64,000 bases of DNA from NCBI RefSeq assembly GCF_033958435.1, contig NC_134137.1, positions 227,085,501-227,149,500 on the forward strand, written 5' to 3'. The translations under genes and the position numbers were made by a program. The first letter of the stretch is position 1, and the number at the start of each line of letters is the position of its first letter. This DNA is from Carettochelys insculpta (Eukaryota; Chordata; Testudines; Carettochelyidae). The notes under the pieces are model-generated. The model saw only the letters and a list, made by a program, of their open reading frames with translations. It was not told the DNA's origin and did no database searches. Positions 21,429 to 32,610 of this stretch are shown piece after piece.

Positions 21429-22119
21429 TAACTGTTTTACTGACCCAAAAAAAAAACAAAACAAAACAAAAACAAACCCTTGAGCAAAAGAAACTGTTCA
21501 CAAAACTATTTCTAGAGGGCAGGGGCTTGGGATGGGTTGAGAAGCATCAAAACTTGGAGGGAAGGTGGCTTGGGATAGCAGGTGGGAGGGCCTCAGAACT
21601 TGTAGGAAGGTGGCCGCAACCCCATGGGGGAGCGGGACTCTGAGCAGCATTGGTCTTGGGATCCCCTCCTGCTGTGGGTTTGGGGTCCCCATCAGGGATG
21701 AGTTAGGGCTGGGAGCACGGGGAAGTACAGAGGTGGTGGGGCTGCGATGGGGTCTGGGCCCGCAGGGAGAGCAGGGAGACAGGCAGAGGGGAAAGCAGGG
21801 CCCTCAGCCACTGCCAGAACTTCACGAAGCCCTGCAGGATGGCCAGCGAGGGCAGGGCAGAGGGGACGGGGTGGGGAGGGGGAACCTGAGCTAACAGATC
21901 CTGCCAGATCCCAGTGGCAGTGTGCTAGTGGGACATCAGTTAGTCACAGGCCTGTGATTTCCTTTCCAAGATGTCCCACAGCCACCCCTCCAGGAGGTCC
22001 ATCAGTCAACAGAGGGCAGCAGTCCATGCTGGGTCCTGGTGGGGCATGCTACCTTGCATGTGGTTACATGGGCTGGGACCACAGTGCGAGATCCCCCAGA
22101 GCCATTTGGGCAACGCTCA

Positions 22120-22630
22120 CAGCACGCTCTGAGGTATGCAATGCACGGGGTACTTACTGCAGCATCTCTTGCCCAGTTCTAAAGATTCCCTGGAGGTGAC
22201 CTGGCTGGCAGGGACTGACTTCAGGGTGATGACCCCTGTGCTGTCGCTTGCCTGGGACCCCATGTCTGCCTCTGGATCCAGTGGGGGTTGGGTCATGGAG
22301 TGCTGCTCCTCCTTGGGCTCCAGTTGCAGCACAGGAGCGGGGACTCCTGCACTGTATCAAGGGGGGAGGTCAGTGGGGAAGTGTCATCTGGCCCTAGGAG
22401 CTGTTGCAGCTCCCAGAAATAGGGTCAGGTTGCGGGTCCTGCCCCAGATCTCTGGCCAGCATCATGAGCCCAGGTGTAGCTCTGGTGGAGCTGTTTCACC
22501 TTGGCCCCCACCTGATCCATGGTGCAGGCAGGATGGCCCTGTTCCACCAGGGCAACAGCCAGCCAGGCACAGGCAGGGGCTGTTGCGCTGCTTTGCCTTG
22601 GTGTTGAGGAGGGTCTCTGGCTCCTCAAAT
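22120..22630 (-). pseudogene. SANT/Myb-like second gene of Harbinger H2, remnant
   Basis: The minus strand reads WLAVALVEQGHPACTMDQVG, then KVKQLHQSYTWAHDAGQRSG and GPAT, which matches the second half of the SANT/Myb-like domain of element H1 (LAAEGHPACTPDHIQSKVKE and so on). The first helix with its Trp motif is not recognisable. Possible C-terminal helical sequence lies further left (21780-21850, LAILQGFVKFWQWLRALL). In Harbinger elements the second gene is a DNA-binding partner that brings the transposase to the ends and into the nucleus. Confidence 0.6.
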
Positions 22631-23778
22631 TCAGCTCAGAATCCAGATTATCTTAATTCTGTCCCCTTCAGCCCAGACATCCTTCACTCTGGGTGATTTA
22701 AATTAATTTGAGCTATTTCTTTAAAAAAAGAAAAGAAGATCCTTACTGCAGATCTTACAACTTCCACAGTACCTAAGCACAGAGAATCTGTTTGGATATG
22801 TGGAAATCTTTCAATTTGGTATGTAAGCTATGATATAATTCAGCACACTATCCACCCAGCTCATGGTCACACAATTACTCCTTTTCCATGTAAGTAGCCC
22901 CCCTCTGACACTATGGGACTGCTGCATGAGTACTACTTGCAGCTCCAAGTGTTTGCAAGATGAGTTCCACTGTTATAACTCAGTCTCACCAAAATTCAAC
23001 CAACCTTTAAATGCCCAATACGCTCTGACAAGTCATATTATAGGTGCAGCTCTGTCACAGAATGCAGGCTGTCATAATGCACACCAATATAAGCAGGACC
23101 CCTCTCTTCTCTCCTAACCCCCCAGCACATGTACTAAGCCACACTCCAAGAAACAGACGCTGGTTTCCCACATACTTCATGGCTGCAATTTAACATATTT
23201 CTCTGCTTTTTTCCTCGTCTTTTACCCCCCTTGCACCAAGTCACTGTCATTTTCTTTTCCCTTCTCTCTTGGGAACAAAGCATAGCAGAAGGATCAGGCT
23301 ACACTACCACTGGGACAGCAGCTAGCAGCATGAAAGATGCTCAGCAACCGATTGCTCAACACCATGAATCGTAACGACTAGCATATGAAGAGTCTCTCGT
23401 ACAGAAATCTCAACAAGCCAAACACAAGGATCTGCTCACCCAACACTGATATACAGCCATCTATGGGGTGGAAATTTCTCCCATTCTGCCCAACATTAAA
23501 CAAAAGTTTAGGACAGGAAGTGATGACGAATTTAGAGAGGCAGCATAATATTAACAGACCTGTAACATAACCAGGACTGCATTCGTACTGCAAAACATGT
23601 CTGAGTATCTTGGTTTTTGTATTTCATCTAAAAGACACAGCTATGAATGTAACCCTCCAAGTGAGACATACAGAAATCCACCAGTAAAACAAAATGAAGG
23701 TGGAGGTGTATTGCACACAAATTAACAGAATGGAAATGTCTTTCTATTTTCTGTGTACTACACCATTAAATGCAGAGA
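22631..23778. other. AT-rich host sequence, nothing recognised
   Basis: Neither coding pattern nor known repeat is visible between the truncated Harbinger H2 and DIRS copy C. Confidence 0.4.
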
Positions 23779-24042
23779 AAAAGAAGTTACTTACCTTCGT
23801 GAAGTAACGATGATTCTTCGAGATGTGTCCCTGTGTCTGCTCTACCTTAGGTGTCAGGCTTAACCTGGTGCCGCAGCTCAGAGATCTTCATAGCTGTTTT
23901 CAGCCGGACCACAGATGCGTGGGTTCCAATCTGCACTTTCGCACCCTTTCTATCACATGCCTTATCTGGACTCAACCAGTTCCTCAAAACTGCTTCAAAC
24001 CTGAAACAGAGAAGAATCCAAACCAGGGAGGAAGGATGGGTG

Positions 24043-24148
24043 GTGGAGCACCCCCGGAGACAAATCTCAAAGAATCATCGTTACTGCATGAATGTGAGTA
24101 ATTTCTTTTTCTTCTTCAAGTGTCCCCATGAGCACTCCACCTTAGGTG
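24043..24148. repeat. DIRS copy C internal complementary region
   Basis: The part GTGGAGCACCCCCGGAGACA and on is complementary to the left end from 23779. The part TTCTTCTTCAAGTGTCCCCA to TTAGGTG is complementary to the right end near 30608-30647. Mismatches are more frequent than in A and B. Confidence 0.75.
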
Positions 24149-24179
24149 ACTGAGTAGCAATACTCCCCGCCTAATAAAC

Positions 24180-25850
24180 AAGAAAGCAGGTACCGGATTC
24201 AAGTCTTGTCAAGGACAGACAGCACTGCTGTGGACAAGGAGTTATCCTCTATCACCTGTCAGTTGACGGCATAGTGCCTGACGAATGTGTCGTAGGATGC
24301 CCAGGACGCCGCCCTGCAGATGTCACAAAAGGGGACTCCTCTGAAGAATGCTGTCAACACTGTCATTGCTCTGGTCAAGTGTACCCTCGGTTGGCACAGT
24401 AAGGACACGCCTCGCAGTGAGTAGCAAGTTGTGATGGAGGATGTGATAAGTTTAGATAGCCTCTGTGAAGATATCGCCTCGCCTTTAGAGCGACCAGCCA
24501 TAGACCCCATCAGCCTCTCAGTCCTGTGAAAGGGTTTTGTTCTGTCAATGTAGGAAACGAGAGCCCTTCTAACATCCAACGAGTGCAACTGCACCTCACA
24601 TGCCAAGGCTGTGGTTTAGGATAAAATGCAGGCAGCACTATTGGCTCATTAATGTGGAATTCTGAGGCGACCTTGGGGATGAAGTGGGCATGTAACCTGA
24701 GTATCACCCAATGTTTGTTGAAAATTGTGTATGTTGGGGTTGTCATCAGGGCAGAAAGTTTGCTCACCCTTCGGGTGGATGTAATTGCCAGGAGAAACAC
24801 AGTCTTTAACGTTAAAAATCTGAGCAGTGCCACGGCCATAGGCTCAACTGGGCCACTCATCAGTGTCTCTAGGACCAAGTCCAAACTCCATGGGGGTGCA
24901 CCAGGCTGCCTCGGTGGGTACAGATCAGCCAGCTCTTAAAGGAAACATGCTGTATTTGGGTGAGCAAAGACTGATGTGCCATCTATTGTGTGCCTGAATG
25001 CTGATATGGCAGCCAGGTGCACTTTTAAAGATGCCATTGCTAGACCTTGTTTGAGGTCCAGTATTAGTCCAGAATAGAATGGATCTGTGCCTTGGTTGGA
25101 GACAGTTGTCTGCAGGAGCACCAGATTGTGAATCACTTCCACTGAGAAAGGTAAGTCTTACATGTATTTTGCCATCTGCTCTGCATGAGGACCTCTTTTA
25201 CTTGATCTGAGCAGAGGTCCTCGGCACTGACGAACCAGCAATGAGCCAGCCAGTAAGGTGAAGACTGCAAGGTTGTGGGTGCACAATCGCCCCCTGATTC
25301 TGAGTTAACAGATCTATGGGACAAGGCAGGTGCTGCAGCATGTGCAGCGACATCCTGCGCAGGACAGGGAACCAGTGCTGGTGTGCCCACGCCGGCGCTA
25401 TCACTATGAGCTTGGCTCCATCCCAGTTGACCTTCTCTAGTGCTCTGAGAATGAGCATTGTCAAGAGATATGTGTAGAGTAGCAGACCCCTCCAACTGAT
25501 TACGAATGCGCTGCCCAGGGAGTTTGGCCCTAGACCTGCTCTGGAGCAGTATCACTTCCATTGGCGATTCAGATGGGTAGCAAATAAGTCTATGACCAGG
25601 AATCCCCACTGGTAGAACACAGGGAAAAGAATGTTGAGGCAGATCTCCCATTCGTAGTCTGGCGCGAAGCATCTGCTCAAGGCATCCGCTTCCACATTGT
25701 GGATGCCTGATAAGTACGAAGCTACCAGCATTATATCTTTGCAAATGCACCAGTTCCATAGGCAGATCACCTCTGCACAGAGAGACTGGGAGTGTGCTCC
25801 TCCTTGGCGATTGATGTAGTACATCGTAGCCATGTTGTCTGTTAAGTATG
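24180..25850 (-). pseudogene. DIRS copy C tyrosine recombinase, broken
   Basis: Fragments in adjoining frames give the recombinase: LDLKQGLAMASLKVHLAAIS (25142-24936), ITSTRRVSKLSALM with the first Arg (24884-24510), then HLTRAMTVLTAFF with the HxxR box, RAASWASYDTF with Trp and RHYAVN with Tyr (24606-24259). Upstream, the same overlapping frame seen in copies A and B is open from about 25850 to 25133 and ends with DLCSDQVKEVLMQSR, equivalent to the linker before the recombinase in A. All catalytic residues persist but frameshifts separate them. Confidence 0.75.
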
Positions 25851-27730
25851 GTGACAGGCATGCCATGAATGCATGGCAGAAAGTGTCTGCAAGCGTTGCA
25901 CACCACTCTGAGCTCCAACAGGTTTATGTGGAGAGATGCCTCTGTGGTGGACCACTGGCCACGTACAGACTGGCCATTGAGGTGAGCTCCCCATCCCAGT
26001 AGGGAAGCGTCCATTGTTTTCAGTACGGTCAGCTGTGGCTGATGAAACAGGACACCTGAGAGTAGGTTGTCTGGCATCGTCCACCACAACAAAGTTGGAG
26101 GACGTTATTTGGCACCGTGACCCACTTTTGAGGATTGTGATTTATGGGTCTGTATGCGGTCACTATCCAAGGTGGATGCATGGAAACCGCATGTGTGCAT
26201 TTTGAACAACATAAGTAGTGGTTGCCATGTGCCCCATGAGTTGCAAGCAAGTTATGATCTGCACCTTTGGTCTCGTGGACCCTGTGTGAAGGATGTCTTG
26301 AAGAGCATGATAATGCAGGAGAGGAAGGTACGCTCAAAAGCTGCGTCTACACGTGCACGCTACTTCAAAGTAGCGGCAGTAACTTCGAAATAGCGCCCGT
26401 CACGTCTACACGTGTTGGGCGCTATTTCGAAGTTGAAATCGACGTTAGGCGGCGAGACGTCGAAGTCGCTAACCCCATGAGGGGATGGGAATAGCGCCCT
26501 ACTTCGACGTTCAACATCGAAGTAGGGACGTGTACACGATCCCCGTCCCGCAACATCGAAATAGCGGGGTCCTCCATGGCGGCCATCAGCTGGGGGGTTG
26601 AGAGATACTCTCTCTCCAGCCCTTGCGGGGCTCTGTGGTCACCGTGGGCAGCAGCCCTTAGCCCAGGGCTTCTGGCTGCTGCTGCTGCAGCTGGGGGTCC
26701 GTGCTGCATATACAGGGTCTGCAACTAGTTGTTGGCTCTGTGTATCTTGCACTGTTTAATGAAAGTGTGTCTGGGAGGGGCCCTTTAAGGGAGCGACTTG
26801 CTGTTGAGTCCGCCCCGTGACCCTGTCTGCAGCTGTGCCTGGCTCCCTTATTTCGATGTGTGCTACTTTGGCATGTAGACGTTCCCTCGCTGTGCCTATT
26901 TCGATGTTGGGCTGAGCAACGTCGAAGTTGAACATCGACGTTGCCAGCCCTGGAGGACGTGTAGACGTTATTCATCGAAATAGCCTATTTCGATGTCGCA
27001 ACAAAGTTGGGTGCACGTGTAGACGTAGCCAAACTGTGATAGAGTCCAGTTTCACACCGATAAACTCTATGTTTTGTGTGCACTCCAGAGTTGATTTCTG
27101 GTCGTTTATTACGAGGCCCAATGAGAGAAAGGTGGCTTTTGTAACCTGTATCATAGTGACAACTTCTGCTTGAGATGCCCCCTTCATAAGAGAGTTGTCT
27201 AGATACAGGAAGATGATAATGTCTAGCTGTTGAAGGTGTGCCGCAACCACTGTGAGGGTCTTGGAGAATGCACTGGGAGCCGTAGCAAGGCCGAAGGGTA
27301 GGACCCAGTACTGGACATGTTCCTCACCCACCATGAACTGTAGAAATCATCTGTGAGCAGGATGGATGGTTTCTGAAAGTAAGCATCTTGTAGGTTGAGA
27401 GCTGCAAACCAATCCCCGTTATTTAGTGCAGGAATTATGGAGGCCAGTGTCACCACCTTGAAACGCAATTTTTGGAGGTGACGGTTCCAATTTCAAAGGT
27501 CCAGTATGGGCCACAACCCCTCTTCCCCCAACTTCTCTTGGGTAAGGAAGTATCAGGAATAGAAGCCACTCCCTCTGAATTTGTCTGGTACTGGTTCCAC
27601 TGCCCCATGGCAAGGAGGTGATCCACCTCTTGTCACAGCATAGTCTTGTGAGAGGGGTCCCTGAAGAGGGACCTGGTAGGTGGGGTGGACGTGGGATGGC
27701 TTGAAGAAGGGTGATGTAACCCAAATACAC
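25180..27730 (-). pseudogene. DIRS copy C RT-RNase H-methyltransferase, split by a MITE
   Basis: RT pieces are WFAALNLQDAYFQ (27468-27223) and VQYWVLPFGLATAPSAF with FLYLDNSLMKG (27334 onward); the catalytic YLDD is YLDN. RNase H pieces, left of the MITE, are DASLLGWGAHLNGQ, LLELRVVCNACRHF and MYYINRQGGAHS. The start of the methyltransferase region, VIDLFATHLNRQWK, follows. The 692-bp MITE at 26339-27030 separates RT from RNase H. Confidence 0.78.
26339..27030 (-). mobile_element. Non-autonomous PIF/Harbinger MITE, copy 2 (inverted)
   Basis: It is a nearly identical, inverted copy of the MITE at 1478-2187; most differences are single bases plus a small deletion near the CGACATCGAAATAG motif at one end. 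The flanks read AAA at 26336-26338 and at 27031-27033, compatible with a 3-bp target duplication. It is inserted in the RT gene of DIRS copy C and is therefore younger than that element. Confidence 0.85.
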
Positions 27731-28040
27731 TATTTCCAGTAGCCATCTGTCCGTTGTTACTTGGAACCATTGATCGAAGTATGGTCACAGGTGGTGATGG
27801 AACAACTTTGGGGAAGGAGACACAATTATTGCCTTGATGGGAATGTGACTCTTGACAACACCGTCAAACTTGCTGTCTGGCTTGTTGTTGCTGTTGGCCA
27901 TGAGGCTGATTGTTCCTATGCCTAGGTGGTCTCTGAGGAGTCCAGGAGTGGTCGTACTGCCTTGGTTGGTACTGCCTTTGAGACCACTGGGAATACCTAT
28001 TTTTATACAGCTTGAACTGTCTGCATCTAAATGGCGGGGT

Positions 28041-30178
28041 TTACATACCCAGAGTTCTCAGGGTAGTAAGGGAGTCTTTGCTCAAGCGTAGCACTGTATC
28101 CATAGATTTGTTGAAAAGCTTTTGCTTGTCAAAGGGCAAGTCCTGCACTTTTCTCTGGAGCTCTTTGTGGACACCCAAAGTCTGGAGCCAAGATGCCATC
28201 CTCATAACCATAGCCGTGGCCATAGATTGAGCTGCCATATCAGCTATGTCAAGGGCAATCTGGACACTGGTCCTGGAAGTAGCACAGCCTTCCTGGAAGA
28301 CAGCTTCTAGCAATGGCTTCTTTGAGTCTGGTAAGTACTACATCAAGGATGTTAACTTGGAGTAGTTATCAAAATTGTGATTGGACAAATGAACTGCATA
28401 ATTGGCTGCCTGTAGCAGTAGTGTGGAGGAGGAGTAAATTTTTCCATCAAAAAGGTCAAGATGCTTAGAGTCCTTGTCAGTGGACCTATATTGTGGCGCT
28501 TAAGCTCTCTGCTGAGAAGACTACACCATAAGCGAGCTTGCCTGGGGATGAGTGAACAAGTACTCCATACCCACAGAAAGGACAAAATATTTCTCATCCG
28601 CCCTTTTATTGGCAGCAGGAGCGGAAGCTGGCGTCTTCCATACGTTGTCAGCTGCTTCCACAACAGACTCACCCAGAGGGATGGCAATCTTTGAGAAAAC
28701 CAGGGGTCTCAAGTTCTGTAACAGCCCTTGTTTCCTCTCTTGAATTTCTGCCAGTTTAACACTTTGTGTAGTGGCCATTCTTTAGAACGGGTCCTTAAAT
28801 TCCCTGAGATCATCAGGGAAAATGTACCACCAGGGATAACAGACTCATCTGGTGAAGATGAAGAGGCATCAGTTGGAGAAGGTGGCCTAAGAGGCGCGTC
28901 AGTGTCAGAAAAGCAAGCCTCCTCTTCCCCAACTGAGCAGGAGGGCATGGAGGCTGAGGTGCCGATGGTGGTGGAGCTGCTAGAGATCGACTGGAAGACC
29001 AAGATGCCACAGGAGTATCTTTCTGGTGACTCTTGTTGCTCATGCACATCTTGTTCTCAATGATAACGTGACTCATAGTCTTTGGACATAGCACAGAAAG
29101 TATGGTGATGATGCCTCGCACGCCAGTAGCATCTGTGTGGGGAATGGTACCTATAACCCCATGCCTGTGTGAGGAATGAGATTGTGAATGCCTGGATGGA
29201 GGTGGCAAGATGGAGGGGCGGCTACCCCGGTGCCACTGTGATTTGACCTCATACAAAGAAGGAAATCGTGGCTTTAAAAAAAGGTGATGGCGATCTCGGT
29301 CTGTGGTAAGATGACGAGGGACGTAGGAAGAGTAATGGAATCGAATACCATTGTGGAAATAGCTGCGAAGTAATGGAGACAGGCGGTGACAATAAGTAGT
29401 GCAGTGAAGGCTCAGAAGTGCACCTGTTCTTCGATTTGGACTTGGCTTTGGTATGCTTGGAGTCTTTGTCCGGTGCTTTACACAGTTCCGTAGCAGACTG
29501 CAGGATAGTCAGTGCTGGTACAGTTGGTGCACATGATTCACGGCGAGGTGCTGGTACAGCTGGTGCTGTGGGGGTCGGTGCCATAGGGGTCAGTGCCGGC
29601 AACAGTGCCACACGAGCCAATGCCTTTGTCAGAGCTGTAGTCATCGCTGGAGCGGACGGTGCCACTGGAGTCGGGACTGTCGGTGCCAAACATTGCAGTG
29701 CAGTGACCATCAGTGCTGCCTTTGAATGGTCCAGAACTGATCTACTGCCTGGTTTCATTTTGTATGCCGGTGCCATTGGTGGAACTGTTTTCTTGGTCTT
29801 GGGCTTTTTAGACACTCTAGGGATTGTTTCAGCAGTGCTCATTGTTCCTCTGGGTAAACTAAGCAACGATTGAGTCAGGGAGCCTTTTGGTTGCTTGTTC
29901 GCAGCAGCTTCAGAGGAAAGCGCTCTGCGCTTGAGCTGACTATCCTGGGAAGGCTCAGCACTTTCATGAGAAGAAGGCTGGAGGGCCTTGTTGAACATGA
30001 TCATGCACAGCTGCATTTCCCTGTCCCTCCGAGCCCGCGCGGTAAGTATTGAACAATGCAGGCACTTCTGTGGAGTGTGCCCTTCTCCCAAACACTGAAT
30101 ACGTTTAGAAAGGCCATCCGAGGCGGACATTGCCTCGCGGCCAGTGTTGCAATTCTTAAAACTGGCTGTGCCAGGCAT
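28041..30178 (-). pseudogene. DIRS copy C Gag, broken
   Basis: The N-terminal part (30178-29249) keeps the Cys cluster (KNCNTGREAMSASDG, IQCLGEGHTPQKC, LHCSILTARARRDREM) and a basic, Pro/Ala-rich middle. Downstream pieces give SSSSPDESVIPGG, LQNLRPLVFSKIAIPLGESV, ANKRADEKYFVLSVGMEYLF and LGVHKELQRKVQDLPFDKQ, colinear with Gag of copy A. At least two frameshifts separate them. Confidence 0.75.
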
Positions 30179-30647
30179 GGTTATAACAGTTTCTTTAACT
30201 TGTAAATTAAGGTCTCTTAAACAAGAATAAGGAATCTGTTTGCTCCACAGGAGCTGCCAATGAGGCTTAACTGTATTACACCATTAACTTAGATAAAAAA
30301 CAACTTTAAACTTGAGAACTTCAACGTTAAACCTTCACTCTCACTTTAACTACTATCTATAAGAGTCTCTATTTCAGGTAAACAAACCAGGAGGGAAGGA
30401 GAAGAAGGAAAAGAAAATAAACAACAGTCAAGGCTGAGGAGATGGTAGAAGCTCCATCTGCAGCCACTGGCGGCTGAGAGGAACTGACTGAGCCCAAACC
30501 ATGCACGTGATAGAAAGGGCACGAAATGGTGCATCAGAGCCCGTGCCTGCATGGTCCAGCCGACTACAGCTATAAAGATCTCCGATCTGCGGCGTGAGGG
30601 CAAGCCTGACACCTAAGGTGGAGCACCCAAGGGGACACTCGAAGAAG

Positions 30648-31440
30648 TGTCAATATCTGCTACAGTGGCAGCTGTTATGTCACTTTCTGTTGCAGTTCCA
30701 ATGAAGAAAAGCACAGACGCAATCACGGTGTGTGCTTTCTTTGGGGCAGGAAAATTTGGAAACACTGCATTACATTTGGCCATATAACCCTTTTAGACTC
30801 AAAAGAATTTTGCAGAACTCCTAATGGCAGTCTTATATATGGCTTAACCCCTCTGAGCCCTAAGATCGCCCCCACAATCCCCAGGATTAATTTGCCTCAG
30901 CCTCAAACTGGCCCTGGGACTAACCCATCCACCCAAAGAGGCCACTGGCCTACCCCGACCAAACTCCATCCAAGTTAGCTCGGAGGGCCCAATTTCACTG
31001 GCTGTCCTGTGGCAATGCAAGAGGCCAGTTGCAGCCAGTGAAACCAAAGGACGATGCAGGAACTGCAGGACCTGTCCAATTCCCCTTCTGGATAGCCATT
31101 AGCTCCCTTTGCCCTGCCCCCACTGCATGCATGCCAGCTACTTTTTGAGGGGCTCTCTGTGGCTCCCTACCCTGCCACCACTGAAATAATGGAACAAAAT
31201 TCATTTGGATTAACAGTCGGATCTCTCCCACTACCCTGCTGGCTGTTAAGCCAATTAAATTTAGTTCTACTGTTTCAGCAGCAGCCAGCCATTTCAGCAC
31301 CTCATTGGTATTCTTTGATTTGGCCATTAGCATGGCCATTTCAAAGATTTTTGTAAGTTTAGGCACGGCCCTTGAGAGACATTGTTGAACCATACAAACA
31401 CTCCTAACTGATAAACCTTGGAATAGACTAGCTGTAGATT
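30648..31440. other. Unassigned sequence left of the gypsy relic
   Basis: There is no supported gene. An imperfect inverted pair (TTCACTGGCTG near 30990 and CAGCCAGTGAA near 31035) is present. A minus-strand open frame at 30995-31393 has no recognisable motif. Some of this may be flanking retrotransposon sequence. Confidence 0.35.
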
Positions 31441-31443
31441 GAT

Positions 31444-31960
31444 GTGAATTACAAAAGACATCATTATCTGGTCATAGTGGATAGATATACAGAAACAAGG
31501 AATATGAAATACATAATATTGCAGTGTTATCAAAAAACTAAAAGTTCACTTCTGTATTACAGAATATCTAGTGACAATGAGCCACAATTCACTGCAGCAA
31601 AATCTGAGTCATTCCAAACAAAATATGATTTTTGGTTTTATTACTAGCAACCCACAGGAGAATGGAGAGGCTGAAATTGATGTATAGACAGCCAAGAAAA
31701 TCCTACATATATTCCTTGCTCTTCTGAGTTACTGATCAACAACAATAGTGGCTATTGGATATAGTCCAGCACAACTTCTAATGAGAAAAAGATGCAGAAC
31801 TACTACTCAAGCTATGGAAAACAACCTATTTCCAGTGTGGTCAGAGGTGAAAAGAGCAGCTAAATCATACAAAAAAGATTCCAGACGAATAACAGTCAGT
31901 TGTTGCTAACAAACAAATTGACAAGTGTTATATGTTCAGGTCAGATAATTAGAAAACCAG
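31444..31960 (+). pseudogene. Ty3/gypsy retrotransposon integrase relic
   Basis: The first frame reads HYLVIVDRYTETRNMKYI (first catalytic Asp region) and, after an internal loss, SDNEPQFTAAKSESF (second Asp, usually SDNGPQF). After a frameshift near 31640 the sequence gives SNPQENGEAEIDV (the catalytic Glu) with an in-frame stop, then GYSPAQLLMRKRCRTTTQ, the conserved integrase tail. Spacing between the first two motifs is too short, so an internal deletion is likely. No LTRs are seen. This is an old dead fragment. Confidence 0.8.
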
Positions 31961-32035
31961 TACAATTCACTGACACTTAAAAGACCGATATGTGCTGAAC
32001 TTCAAAATAGCATGACAGTGTGATACTGTGAACCA

Positions 32036-32330
32036 GCGATGGGCAACCCATGCTAATGAGTGGGCCACATGAGTGGCCTATCTTCATCTCAGTGGGCCAC
32101 AGGATTGTCGTAACCAAGACGGTCTCCTGGGCCAGGGTAGTTTTGCTAAATGCACTGGCATTGCCAGAAACTGTGAGAGTGAGCTCACGGAACCACAGCA
32201 ACGCTTTGACTGGCTGCAGAGGGAGCACACAGCTCTCAGACAATGTTGTGTACACTTAGAACACACCTCACTTTACCTGCCCCGCTTTGTGTGTGTGTTA
32301 CTTTAACAATACTGGTAGGAAAAGCCTACG
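32036..32330. repeat. Unclassified interspersed repeat, copy 1 (hAT-like?)
   Basis: It shares GGGCAACC, AGTGGGC, ATTGTCGTAACCAA, CTTTGACTGG and TGCAGAGGGAG, in the same order, with 35044-35330. The start GATGGGCAACC recalls hAT ends, but no terminal repeat pair or 8-bp duplication could be fixed. Confidence 0.55.
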
Positions 32331-32499
32331 AGGACAGAAACCAGTGGAATCTGGCAAGCATGTGCATGGGCAACGTTTAAAAAAAATGTCTCAAGGGCCA
32401 TACTTTAAACTCCAATGGACCGCTTCTGTAATATTTGAACACCACCCAAGCTATAATGTACTTATCCTCACAACACCCTGTTGGATAGGAGGGTGCTAG

Positions 32500-32610
32500 T
32501 TATACCATTTTACAGGTGGAGAACTGAGGCACAAGGTGGGTAAGGGACTTGCCACACAGGAAATCTGTGATGGATCAGGGAATAAAGATGAGGCCTTGAA
32601 GCCTCAGGCT
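32500..32610 (-). repeat. MIR-like SINE fragment
   Basis: CCATTTTACAGGTGGAGAAC followed by TGAGGCACAAGG and GACTTGCC is the MIR segment in reverse orientation. Confidence 0.6.

Larger units (their letters stand above)
13526..22630 (+). mobile_element. PIF/Harbinger element H2, split by DIRS copy B
   Basis: The left end, GGCTACGTCTAGACTAGAGC, resembles the other Harbinger ends here but belongs to a distinct family with CTGTCGACAGAA-type motifs in its subterminal region. It holds a transposase on + (13959-15431) and the remnant of a SANT/Myb-like gene on - (about 22120-22630), so the two genes face each other. DIRS copy B (15432-21428) was inserted at the 3' end of the transposase. I see no right terminal repeat after 22630, so the right end is lost or too diverged. 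Excluding the DIRS, the element spans about 3.1 kb. Confidence 0.75.
23779..30647 (-). mobile_element. DIRS-like retrotransposon, copy C (older subfamily)
   Basis: It has the same gene order and strand as copies A and B, about 6.2 kb without the MITE inserted at 26339-27030. Ends are recognisable (GAAGTTACTTACCTTCGTG at the left, GGGGACACTCGAAGAA at the right) but clearly diverged from A and B. The proteins differ at many positions, so it belongs to another subfamily. It has more stops and frameshifts than A. The internal complementary region is at 24043-24148. Confidence 0.9.

Noticed and set aside
21747..22696. Plus-strand frames of 150-186 codons
   Set aside because: They are antisense to the SANT/Myb-like remnant of Harbinger H2, whose motifs are on the minus strand.
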